From Actinomycetes bacterium (lineage in GTDB: Bacteria > Actinomycetota > Actinomycetes > Actinomycetales > Demequinaceae), in assembly GCA_023432235.1 (NCBI GenBank), contig JAEYUX010000166.1, positions 1 through 13,413 on the forward strand: 13,413 nucleotides of DNA, written 5' to 3'. A model generated the notes under the pieces. The model searched no databases, was not told where the DNA came from, and saw only the letters and a program-made list of their open reading frames with translations. Positions 1 through 6,621 of this stretch are shown piece after piece (positions within the stretch are counted from its first letter, which is position 1; each line of letters opens with the position of its first letter). Both the position numbers and the translations under genes were made by a program.

Positions 1-500
1 GTGGCACGTGCGCCCTCGAGGGCGACGTGATGACGGTGCGCGGCGATGGTCGCGTACGTGGGATTGACGCGGACCTTTCGACTGCGGGCGAACTCACTCC
101 GACTATTGCGGCGCTGTGCACCGTGGCGGAGGGACCGAGCGTCATCGCCGGCATTGGGCACTTGCGCGGGCACGAGACGGACCGCTTGGCCGCGATTGCC
201 GCTGAGGTCGAGCGCTTGGGCGGTGCCTGCGAGGCCACGGAGTCCTCACTCATATTTGGCGGTGCTCCTGATCCTGCTGGGATCAACGCAGGCCTTCACG
301 CGGCGGAAGTCGAGACGTATCACGATCACCGTATGGCGACCTTTGCTGCCATCGTGGGACTCCGGGTTGCGGGCGTCGAGGTGGTCAACGTTGGCACCAC
401 GTCCAAGACGATGCCCGACTTCCCCGCTATGTGGCAGGCGATGGTCAATCCCCGCCCGACGCTGGGGCAGGCAGGCACCTCGGGGGCAATCCGCGCGTGA
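1..500 (+). CDS. aroA: 3-phosphoshikimate 1-carboxyvinyltransferase (EPSP synthase), C-terminal part
   Basis: AroA transfers the enolpyruvyl group of phosphoenolpyruvate to shikimate-3-phosphate, the sixth step of the shikimate pathway, in the cytosol. The frame is open from base 3 and the gene begins upstream of the window. About 166 residues are present, against roughly 420-450 for the whole family. Three EPSP synthase signatures are visible. RGHETDR is the actinobacterial form of the RxKETDR substrate-binding motif. DHRMA follows a TYH stretch. KTMPDFP near the end matches the family's KTFPDFP. The TGA stop overlaps the GTG start of rsgA (GTGA), so the two genes are probably co-transcribed and translationally coupled. 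The end of the protein after the PDFP motif is a variable tail. Identification is secure; only the 5' end is missing. Confidence 0.96.
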   Translation, partial: GTCALEGDVMTVRGDGRVRGIDADLSTAGELTPTIAALCTVAEGPSVIAGIGHLRGHETDRLAAIAAEVERLGGACEATESSLIFGGAPDPAGINAGLHAAEVETYHDHRMATFAAIVGLRVAGVEVVNVGTTSKTMPDFPAMWQAMVNPRPTLGQAGTSGAIRA

Positions 501-1519
501 GCGACTGGGCCCAGTACGACGAATCCGACGCCCGGGTGCGGCCTGGTCGTCGCGGGTCGAGGCCCCGCACCAAGCGTCGGCCGGCTCATGACGATGCGGT
601 TGACGGCACCGTTGTCGCCGTCGATCGGGGCCGTTACACCGTGCTCACCGAGGCTGGTCCAACCGTGATGGCCGTCAAGGCGCGAGAGGTGGGTCGGCGC
701 GGTCTGGTGGTCGGCGACATCGTGCACCTCGTGGGTGATGTGAGCGGCAAGCCCGACACGCTGGCGCGGATTGTGCGCAGGGCCGAGCGCGCATCGGCGC
801 TCAGGCGGACCGCGGACGATACCGATCCCACCGAGCGGGTGGTGGTGGCCAATGCGGACCAGTTGGCGATTGTCGCGGCGGTCGCTGACCCCGAGCCCAA
901 TCCGCGGATGATTGACCGTGCGCTTGTGGCTGGCTTTGATGCAGGGCTGAGTGCCGTCCTTGTGCTGACCAAAGCGGACCTTGCCTCGGCCGGACCGATG
1001 CGTGCGCTCTATGAACCGCTGGGCGTCACGGTCATCGAGGTGTCGGTGCGGCGCGATGGCGGGCCGGCAGCGGATCCAGGCTTTGTGCGCCTTCAAGAGC
1101 AGCTTCACGGTGTCAAGACCGTGTTTGTTGGACCGTCCGGTGTGGGGAAGTCGACGCTTGTCAACGCGCTCGTGCCTGCGGCCGATCGCGCTGTGGGGCG
1201 TGTCAATGACGTGACGGGCCGGGGCCGGCACACGTCGACGTCGTCCGTCATGGTGGAGGTTCCCACGGGCGGCTGGATCATTGACACGCCCGGCGTGCGC
1301 TCCTTTGGCTTGGCACATGTGGACCCGGAACACATGCTCCGCGCGTTCCCCGATGTGGCCGATTACGAGGAAGAACACTGTCCCCGCGGTTGCCAGCATC
1401 TGAGCGCTGCCGACGGTTGTGAGCTTGACTCCTGGGCTGCGGGCTCGACCGAGCGTGAGATCAAGCTCGACTCAATCCGACGACTGCTCGCCTCGCGCTT
1501 GGCCGGCGAGGCGTACTAA
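497..1519 (+). CDS. rsgA: Ribosome small-subunit-dependent GTPase A
   Basis: RsgA (YjeQ) is a circularly permuted GTPase that checks late 30S subunit maturation. The order of motifs shows the permutation. After an OB-fold-like N-terminal region, G4 (TKAD, residues 158-161) comes before G1 (GPSGVGKST, 212-220), the GRGRHTS G2 loop (241-247) and G3 (DTPG, 263-266). A C-terminal zinc site follows: Cys295, Cys299, His301, Cys308. I chose the GTG at 497 because it overlaps the aroA stop as GTGA and gives a normal 340-residue protein. An upstream in-frame ATG at 431 would place 22 extra residues inside aroA. The Lys/Arg-rich stretch near residues 14-28 is typical of the actinobacterial N-terminal extension. 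The 3' end overlaps the convergent fic-like gene by 59 bp, which is unusual for a core gene. Confidence 0.96.
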   Translation: MSDWAQYDESDARVRPGRRGSRPRTKRRPAHDDAVDGTVVAVDRGRYTVLTEAGPTVMAVKAREVGRRGLVVGDIVHLVGDVSGKPDTLARIVRRAERASALRRTADDTDPTERVVVANADQLAIVAAVADPEPNPRMIDRALVAGFDAGLSAVLVLTKADLASAGPMRALYEPLGVTVIEVSVRRDGGPAADPGFVRLQEQLHGVKTVFVGPSGVGKSTLVNALVPAADRAVGRVNDVTGRGRHTSTSSVMVEVPTGGWIIDTPGVRSFGLAHVDPEHMLRAFPDVADYEEEHCPRGCQHLSAADGCELDSWAAGSTEREIKLDSIRRLLASRLAGEAY

Positions 1520-2708
1520 GCCTCTCTCCCCTGCTGCGCGACATAGCGCCTCCCGAGAGCTCATCGACCAGGGTCTGCGAGGCCTCGAACACGTCCATTG
1601 CAGCCCATGCGGTGTCGCGTTTGGTGGGGCTTACCCGGGCGAGCACTCCCGCTTCCGCGAGCCGCGCGATCGCGTCGTATGCGCTGGCCTGGGAAGCGCC
1701 GGTGAGATCCTGGACCGCCTGGGCGTTGACCGTTGGGTTCGCGGCGAGCACCTCAATGAGCGCATTGGCAGCCGAACCCTTGCGCGGGCGGGCCGCGTCT
1801 CGCCACTGCTCGGGCATCTGGTCGATGCGCGATGCGAGGCGCCTGGCAGCGTCGGTTGCTCTAAGCGCCGCCTGGGCGACCAACTCGACCATTGGCGTCG
1901 CGTCCCCGTCCCGGAAAGTTCTCCAGGCGCCCTCATAACGGAGTGTGTTGGCCGCCAGTGCAGCTGAAATCGGCACCACACTGGTCTCAGTGGCTCTCCT
2001 GGAGCGCCACACGCCGTTGATGAGGGCGCGAGCCACCCGGTCATTGGCGTGGGGGAACGCTTCGATCGATCGCAGTTGCGCATGGGCGATCGCCGCCTGG
2101 GCGATGGGGTCAATGTCTTCTCTTGCCGCAAATGCGACGAGGTCATCCATGAGCGACGCGATGCGCGCAGGATGCGGTGGCACGTAATCGGCCCCCGCGG
2201 GCCACAAATCGGTGCCGCCGCGCCACGTCTGAATGCGTCGGTACGCCGCGGCTGCTTGGTGGCCCGAGGCCATCCTGCGCGGTGGGCTGAACGCGAGTGC
2301 AATAGAGCCCAGAGTGACCGCACGATGGCTCGCTGCAACGTGGGCCGCAAGGTTTGTGGTTGCTTTGGCGGTGGCCTTCGCTGCGGCGGTAGCCGCCTGC
2401 TTCGCATGTGCGGCCGCGAGTTGTTGGGGCGTGGCGACAATCCCGTCCACCAGGCACGACGCTGTTGCCTCCGCTAACACAAGAGTGGTGACCACTCCCG
2501 GGCGATGGACCGCTGCCGACCTGTCCAGGACCGCTAATGCGAGCCGTGCGTCTTGGCACAGGGTGGCTGTAGTGGCATCAAAGTGCAGGTCTTGAATGGC
2601 CAACTGTGGCGGTACCGATGCCTCGAAGTCATGGACAAGTTTGACGCCTGCGTCGGCGGGGGCCCACGGGAGTCTCTCGAGTGAATGAGGCGGGAGGGTC
2701 AGGGACAT
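1461..2708 (-). CDS. Fic-fold protein with degenerate active site and C-terminal winged helix
   Basis: The 415 residues follow the layout of actinobacterial Fic proteins: an N-terminal helical part, a Fic core with the VPPHPARIASLMDDL and IAQAAIAHAQ stretches, and a winged-helix-like tail near residues 312-375. Active Fic proteins carry HxFx(D/E)GN(G/K)R. Here the motif reads EAFPHANDR (residues 216-224), so the catalytic His is Glu, the acidic residue is His and both glycines are changed. Phe, Asn and Arg remain. Residues 84-89 (SCLVDG) match the inhibitory (S/T)xxxE(G/N) motif except Asp for Glu. AMP transfer by the usual mechanism looks impossible, so this is probably a pseudoenzyme, perhaps a DNA-binding regulator. 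The ATG at 2708 has GGTGAG upstream; a GTG at 2717 has no properly spaced site. The basic last ~25 residues lie over the end of rsgA and may reflect a lost stop codon. Confidence 0.85.
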   Translation of the reverse strand: MSLTLPPHSLERLPWAPADAGVKLVHDFEASVPPQLAIQDLHFDATTATLCQDARLALAVLDRSAAVHRPGVVTTLVLAEATASCLVDGIVATPQQLAAAHAKQAATAAAKATAKATTNLAAHVAASHRAVTLGSIALAFSPPRRMASGHQAAAAYRRIQTWRGGTDLWPAGADYVPPHPARIASLMDDLVAFAAREDIDPIAQAAIAHAQLRSIEAFPHANDRVARALINGVWRSRRATETSVVPISAALAANTLRYEGAWRTFRDGDATPMVELVAQAALRATDAARRLASRIDQMPEQWRDAARPRKGSAANALIEVLAANPTVNAQAVQDLTGASQASAYDAIARLAEAGVLARVSPTKRDTAWAAMDVFEASQTLVDELSGGAMSRSRGERLSTPRRPSARRAVVGLSRA

Positions 2709-2740
2709 ACAACTCACCGCCTTCGCACACTCGCGCCTGT

Positions 2741-2770
2741 TATTCCGGGTTTCTCTCCTAATCCGGAATA
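2741..2770. promoter_or_regulatory. Perfect inverted repeat overlapping the fic promoter: candidate operator
   Basis: Two perfect 8-bp arms, TATTCCGG (2741-2748) and CCGGAATA (2763-2770), are separated by 14 bp. Arm centres are 22 bp apart, about two helical turns. The right arm covers part of the predicted -10 box and the left arm lies just downstream of the expected transcription start, a classic position for repression. No run of T follows, so a terminator is unlikely. The winged-helix tail of the fic-like protein is the obvious candidate binder, but that is inference. Confidence 0.55.
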
Positions 2771-2797
2771 GTAGACGCGTTCAACCTTGCCTGTCGA
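2768..2797 (-). promoter_or_regulatory. Predicted promoter of the fic-like gene
   Basis: On the minus strand a -35 box TCGACA (2797-2792; one mismatch to TTGACA) is followed after 18 bp by a -10 box TACTAT (2773-2768). Transcription would begin near 2761, about 50 bases before the ATG at 2708. It is the best sigma70-type promoter I found in the accessory block. It comes from pattern matching only. Confidence 0.6.
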
Positions 2798-2904
2798 GGA
2801 GGATCCCTCCGGATGCTCCGGATCACTCCGAGGGCCCGACGTCCGCCCCGCATTCCTTCGGTTATGCGTCAACAACGCATGCCTCTCCGGTGCCAACGCC
2901 CGGG

Positions 2905-3486
2905 TCAGGGGGCTACGCCATCAGGGAGTGCGTCGACCTCTATGGGCGCGGGGCATCCGGCGGCTTGAGCTAGTTCCAAGAAGACTTCTTGCACAGTTGA
3001 CGCAATCTCAGTCTGGGTGTTACCAACGTAGGCAGCGTTCTCACTAGGAGGTAATCTCAACTGCCCAGAGAACTCCAGTCTCACCACGAGATGCCTCGGG
3101 TCATTCGGATGTGTGCGAAGCCACTCACGCAGGTACGGCAACGCTCGTTTGTAGTTCTGCACGATAATCACGCCCGCTCCTCGCGGCCACTTCACACCCC
3201 GTATCGGGCAGCCCACAAAACGAATACCGTGCGTGTCCATCATACTTAGGTCTACACCGTCGAGCGTGTATATCGATTTCCTGCGTCGTGCGAGAAATGC
3301 CGCAAGTGCGCTGGCGGTATTTTCTCGACCGTCAATGACCAAATCACCGCCATGTTCAACACTGAATGCGCCTCCGATCAATCGGCAGTTCCGCTTTGAA
3401 AGAAGTTTGATGCGCTGGAATTGCGGACAAAACTCGACAAGAACAGCGCTAAATATGACGTCACTTGCGGGTGCTGCATGCGCCAA
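2905..3486 (-). CDS. Hypothetical protein, possibly cassette-associated
   Basis: I do not recognise this 193-residue protein. It reads like a real soluble protein: a mixed alpha/beta pattern, several hydrophobic strands (RFVGCPIRGV, GAGVIIVQNY), a basic-aromatic segment (YLREWLRTHP) and an acidic C-terminus. There is no signal peptide or membrane segment. The start is doubtful: TTG at 3486 is the only usual start codon near the 5' end, it has no ribosome-binding site, and a stop at 3502-3504 limits any extension. The gene may therefore be truncated or start internally. It shares strand with the RHS cassettes upstream, and small unknown proteins in that position are often immunity proteins, so that is one option. 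Codon use is less G/C-rich than in the flanking core genes, consistent with transfer. Confidence 0.55.
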   Translation of the reverse strand: MAHAAPASDVIFSAVLVEFCPQFQRIKLLSKRNCRLIGGAFSVEHGGDLVIDGRENTASALAAFLARRRKSIYTLDGVDLSMMDTHGIRFVGCPIRGVKWPRGAGVIIVQNYKRALPYLREWLRTHPNDPRHLVVRLEFSGQLRLPPSENAAYVGNTQTEIASTVQEVFLELAQAAGCPAPIEVDALPDGVAP

Positions 3487-3600
3487 GTCGCAATGCGGCC
3501 TTTATTGACGTGCCGGTCAGTTGAGATTCTCGATTTCCAGCCATATGTCCGCACCCGTTCTGCCCGCCGGTGCGCGCGTGCATCACACGCCATCCGAATT

Positions 3601-3750
3601 TCATGCGCCGGTCTCGTCAGAGAGGGCCTCGACAATGCCGTGGCGAGGGAGCTTTGTTCGGCCCCGCAGGTAAAGCTCCGAGGTGGCCCACAAAAGAACA
3701 CGCACGTCGAACTCGCCAACGTGACCTTTGAGTACGTTGAGGTCGCGCAT
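3601..3750 (-). CDS. Possible 49-residue small protein or gene remnant
   Basis: This short frame begins with ATG 24 bases after the stop of the PH-domain membrane protein gene. Its composition looks coding: mostly G/C third positions, a balanced charged/hydrophobic pattern and an acidic end (IVEALSDETGA). I see no clear ribosome-binding site and no family. It could be a small cassette gene, the tail of a degraded gene or chance. The rest of 3487-3773 shows nothing I can support. Confidence 0.25.
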   Translation of the reverse strand: MRDLNVLKGHVGEFDVRVLLWATSELYLRGRTKLPRHGIVEALSDETGA

Positions 3751-3773
3751 AACCGCGCCGTGGGCCGGATTTC

Positions 3774-4355
3774 CTAGCTCAGCGTCAGCACGGTTAGGAA
3801 GTATGTGGCAGCGAAGCACGTCACAAAGCCAAAGACCCAGAGCCACGCGCGAGGGCGTGGCCATCGAAGACGCAGTGGCATTGCGAACACGTCTGTGGTC
3901 ATCGCTCGGAGCGTGCTCAAGGGTCCAATTACGCGCCCTTGCCCGACCTCCACCCGCCCTTGAAAGCCAGAACCAACAACGGCGACCTCGAGCGCGTTCG
4001 CAACGGTCCTCGGGTCGGCAAGCGGCTCCCCTGCTACTCCCAGTCGGAAAATTTTCCATCGTTTTCGCCACTGGATCAGCACGGTGCCCTTGTTGACGCC
4101 TACCACGATACGATCGATGGCCTCCCAGGCAAGGGAACTTGTCCATAGCGAGCCTCGGATATCAAGCGTTTCCGGCTCAAAGTAAAGGCCGACGCCCTTC
4201 GAATTAGCAGCATTGAGTCCAAGGACGAGAAAGACAATAAGGAAAAGAATCCCACTCGAGCCTAGACCGGCCGCCGAGGCGAACCCTGTAGCGCAAGTAA
4301 ATACGAGCGTTGCATAGAGTTCCATGCGGCGAGATGCGGGCCCTCTTACGAGCAC
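3774..4355 (-). CDS. Predicted PH-domain membrane protein
   Basis: In this 193-residue protein, residues 13-29 and 34-50 are hydrophobic and form two likely membrane segments. A soluble middle follows (about 53-165) with the look of a small bacterial PH domain: alternating strands, GVGLYFEPETLDIRG, then SLAWEAIDRIVVG and TVLIQWRKRWKIFRL. A final membrane segment (170-191) closes the protein. The frame is open far upstream, but the N-terminal part of that longer frame lies over the RHS gene and looks non-coding. GTG at 4355 gives a basic start before the first membrane segment; ATG at 4325 and TTG at 4388 are alternatives, and none has a strong ribosome-binding site. It begins about 20 bp after the RHS stop at 4375, so it may be the partner, perhaps immunity, of that tip. 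The function is inferred from position and topology only. Confidence 0.6.
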   Translation of the reverse strand: MLVRGPASRRMELYATLVFTCATGFASAAGLGSSGILFLIVFLVLGLNAANSKGVGLYFEPETLDIRGSLWTSSLAWEAIDRIVVGVNKGTVLIQWRKRWKIFRLGVAGEPLADPRTVANALEVAVVGSGFQGRVEVGQGRVIGPLSTLRAMTTDVFAMPLRLRWPRPRAWLWVFGFVTCFAATYFLTVLTLS

Positions 4356-4374
4356 CTTAACGTCTGGGCGATCA

Positions 4375-6279
4375 CTATGCGAAACCAAGGCAGGGATCTC
4401 CAATATCGATGGTAGTTGCGCCAAGTGAAACGGAAGCTCCGGCCGCCTCGGGCCCGCCTTCGATGCCGCGTGCACCCCTGCCAAGCAGAGCTCCGGCTCC
4501 CTCCGTCGCCACCGAAGTAGCTGCATTGCAGGCAATATCTGACGTGCTCCAGTCTCGGTAGATGACACCGTCGACCGTGTCGGCAAGTAACACGCCAGCG
4601 GCGAGCAATAGGCAAAGCCCCTTGGGGAGAAGTGCACACGCACCGATAGTTGCGAGGCCAAGACCGGCGTTGAAGTCCTGTCCATGGCAGTACCACCAGC
4701 CCCCTTCGCAAGGTGCCGCCGGCACGAACACGGGCGGGTAGAAATCATCCAGACTGAAGTTCGGTGGCCCCAATCTACCTTGACCGTATCCGAACTGGCC
4801 GGTACAGGCGCTCGGACTCTTGCCCGACTCAAGGCAACGTACAAGGAACACGAAGAGGCCTGCCTTCGTCCCACGACCAGCTCCATGGCGCTCGATGTAC
4901 CACGCAACCGAAGCACCCCAGGAGGACCGTGTCTCGGGCATCTCCGGATCGAGTTCGCCATATGCCCAATCGGGATAAATGGGAGTGGCTGCATCCGGAG
5001 TCCTCTTGATCTCAGGCACACTCGGTTTGCAAATGACTCCAAGGTTGTCACACACCGCTTCGAATGCAGGAGATAGGCCCCTATTGTGATTGCGCGACAC
5101 GCCTGTCTTCGGGTTCATAGTGGGGTGCAAAGAATAGTACTCGTCGTTACCCCGGACAGTGACTGAAACGACGATCCGCAATCCGGTGGGATCGAGGTAC
5201 ACCACCGGATTGTTTTCTGCGTAGCGGTAGGCGTCGAGCGTGCGCGGGTCGCCGGGATTCATCAGCGGGTCTGGTGACAAGAAGCGCTGCAGTACCGGGT
5301 CGTAGTAGCGAGCTTTCAGATACGTCAGACCTGTGCCCGCATCCTCGACCTGACCGAGCCAGCCACGATCAATCTCCATGTTGTCCACGCCGCGCAACTC
5401 AACGTACGGCGTGTATGCGGTGCGCACGGCAGCTTCGGCGTCGGCAACACTCGCAGGTTGCATCACACCAGCCGCAGCGTCGGCCAGGCGCACCTGCACC
5501 ACCCGCTGACCCGACCCGTCATACCCGTAGACCGCGCGCCCGCCGGCGCCCTCGGTCTCCACCAGGTTCGACGAGACATCCCATGCCAACTGCGTCTGAA
5601 CGCCATCCACAGTCCGGGAGATCATCCGCCCCGTAGCGTCATACGAGAAGCTGTCCTCACGCGCCTCCCGCGCGCCCGCAACCGTTCCGGTCAACTCAAA
5701 CGCGGCGCTTTCCACAACGAACGCCTCGTCAACCCCAGTGGTATTCGCAACCGCCGCCTCGGAGTCAAGCACGAACGACACCGATAGCGTGGAAGCAGGC
5801 AGCAGTTCCGAAACATCCAAGCGCGTCGATGTCGAACCAGCTGGCGCCGTCGGATCTCCAACACTGACGAAGCCGCTATCGCCAGCAAAATCGCGATGCA
5901 CAACCCGCTCTGGATCACCGTCCGCTGTCACCGTTACGCTCAGCACATCCGAGGCATCCATCGACACCTCCGACACGAGCGTGTCGAACACCAGCACAGC
6001 TGAAGCGGCACCCGCGACATCGGTCTCACGCTCCACTCCCGCTCGAGTCTCTTGCACGCCAATCCCACTGAGCCACATTGCGCCGTCGCTGATCCGCACC
6101 AGGCCGCCAACCGCGTCGGCATCATCGCCAAGCTCGATCCACTGATCCAACCAGCCTGTGCCGCCCGCATAGGTTCCGGAGTCAAACGTTTCCGATGCTC
6201 CTCCGAGCTCCGCAGAGACCCCATCAATCGCAGGTGCCACCACAGATGTCACGGCCGCAGGATGGGTCGGCTCGTCCAA
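4375..6279 (-). CDS. RHS-core fragment (copy 1) with beta-sandwich-like domain and pretoxin-like tail
   Basis: RHS/YD proteins form a beta-barrel cocoon around a C-terminal toxin. Residues about 30-198 (SETFDSGTYAGGTGW onward) resemble a beta-sandwich domain seen in surface proteins. Residues 203-367 are RHS: YD-type repeats, then LTYLKARYYDP, RFLSPDPL and the conserved cleavage-type end YLDPTGL (361-367). The tail (368-634) is specific to this copy. It has Cys- and Trp-rich stretches and a hydrophobic pretoxin-like segment (538-567), then stops without a recognisable toxin domain. Relative to copy 2, 72 residues of the core after residue 272 are missing, including the GDEQGST segment. The usual TPYGELRG is TPYVELRG. 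There is no signal peptide or RBS; the TTG start is arbitrary, and the frame stays open to 6342, behind the stop of the 92-residue gene. Full RHS proteins exceed 1,000 residues, so this is an orphan 3' fragment, probably untranslated unless recombined. Confidence 0.75.
   Translation of the reverse strand: MDEPTHPAAVTSVVAPAIDGVSAELGGASETFDSGTYAGGTGWLDQWIELGDDADAVGGLVRISDGAMWLSGIGVQETRAGVERETDVAGAASAVLVFDTLVSEVSMDASDVLSVTVTADGDPERVVHRDFAGDSGFVSVGDPTAPAGSTSTRLDVSELLPASTLSVSFVLDSEAAVANTTGVDEAFVVESAAFELTGTVAGAREAREDSFSYDATGRMISRTVDGVQTQLAWDVSSNLVETEGAGGRAVYGYDGSGQRVVQVRLADAAAGVMQPASVADAEAAVRTAYTPYVELRGVDNMEIDRGWLGQVEDAGTGLTYLKARYYDPVLQRFLSPDPLMNPGDPRTLDAYRYAENNPVVYLDPTGLRIVVSVTVRGNDEYYSLHPTMNPKTGVSRNHNRGLSPAFEAVCDNLGVICKPSVPEIKRTPDAATPIYPDWAYGELDPEMPETRSSWGASVAWYIERHGAGRGTKAGLFVFLVRCLESGKSPSACTGQFGYGQGRLGPPNFSLDDFYPPVFVPAAPCEGGWWYCHGQDFNAGLGLATIGACALLPKGLCLLLAAGVLLADTVDGVIYRDWSTSDIACNAATSVATEGAGALLGRGARGIEGGPEAAGASVSLGATTIDIGDPCLGFA
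5179..5673 (-). repeat. RHS-core direct repeat, copy 1 (495 bp)
   Basis: It matches 7461-8171 in the same orientation almost base for base, apart from a 216-bp gap at 5463-5471. Homology runs from AREAREDSF to the DPxGL motif and changes abruptly at both ends. This is the layout expected of RHS tips that have been added or displaced by homologous recombination in the shared core. Confidence 0.85.
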
Positions 6280-6342
6280 TCCCGTACGAGTTCGGGGCGG
6301 CCGGCAGGGGGCGTACTGGAACCAGGCGTCTACACTTTCGTC

Positions 6343-6621
6343 CTACGCCTGGGGTTCGGCTGTTGGATCGCCATCCCTTACGCCCCATTCGGGATATACC
6401 CAACGAGAGTCGGACGCTCTGTAGGCCTCGATCGCCCAATCCATCACCAGCGAGGACTCCGTTGGATGAATGCCCAATCTTTCGAGCATCCGCCCAAGAG
6501 TGTTCCCATTCATTTCGCCGAAATGATTCCAGGTACGCTCATCGACATTTCGTGTTTCTAAGGCGTAAATTGGTTTGTGAAAAATGCGCGTCCTGCGCAA
6601 GATTCGTATTCGAGCTTTCAT
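6343..6621 (-). CDS. Candidate immunity protein for the RHS tip
   Basis: This 92-residue protein starts at an ATG overlapping the stop of the toxin-tip gene (ATGA at 6621-6618), with GAGG five bases upstream inside the toxin gene. Toxin followed directly by a small gene with a stop-start overlap is the standard layout for an RHS toxin and its immunity gene, so cognate immunity is the best reading. The N-terminus is strongly basic (MKARIRILRRTRIFHK); the rest is mixed, with aromatic residues (SRWVYPEWGV) and an acidic end. I see no signal peptide, membrane segment or known family, so it would act in the cytosol. Its TAG stop is in frame with the RHS copy 1 reading frame downstream, most likely by chance. 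Confidence 0.6.
   Translation of the reverse strand: MKARIRILRRTRIFHKPIYALETRNVDERTWNHFGEMNGNTLGRMLERLGIHPTESSLVMDWAIEAYRASDSRWVYPEWGVRDGDPTAEPQA

Larger units (their letters stand above)
2709..2904. other. Intergenic region between the fic-like gene and the 193-residue protein
   Basis: No convincing gene lies here. Besides the promoter and operator, it holds a 9-bp-period tandem repeat (CTCCGGAT at 2807-2814 and 2816-2823). It also holds a 6-bp hairpin, ATGCGT/ACGCAT (2864-2869 and 2875-2880, 5-nt loop). The hairpin lies just downstream of the leftward gene ending at 2905 and could be a weak transcription end, but it has no T tract. The 60-codon open frame across this stretch looks non-coding. 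Confidence 0.5.

Noticed and set aside
326..1399. Long minus-strand open frame of 357 codons opposite aroA and rsgA
   Set aside because: It is antisense to two well-identified genes, rich in His/Arg/Pro, with no domain pattern: a GC-rich shadow frame.
3378..3719. 113-codon minus-strand frame overlapping the 193-residue protein
   Set aside because: It overlaps the better candidate in another frame, has Ser/Arg-rich random composition and no ribosome-binding site.
4389..5051. Upstream extension of the PH-domain membrane protein frame to 425 codons
   Set aside because: The extra N-terminal part lies inside the RHS copy 1 gene in another frame and looks random (Arg/Ser/Cys-rich); only the part after about 4388 is protein-like.
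6280..6345. Fusion of the 92-residue protein with RHS copy 1 through TAG readthrough
   Set aside because: They share a frame, but the 21 codons between are Pro/Arg-rich without conservation, and a one in three chance explains frame agreement.
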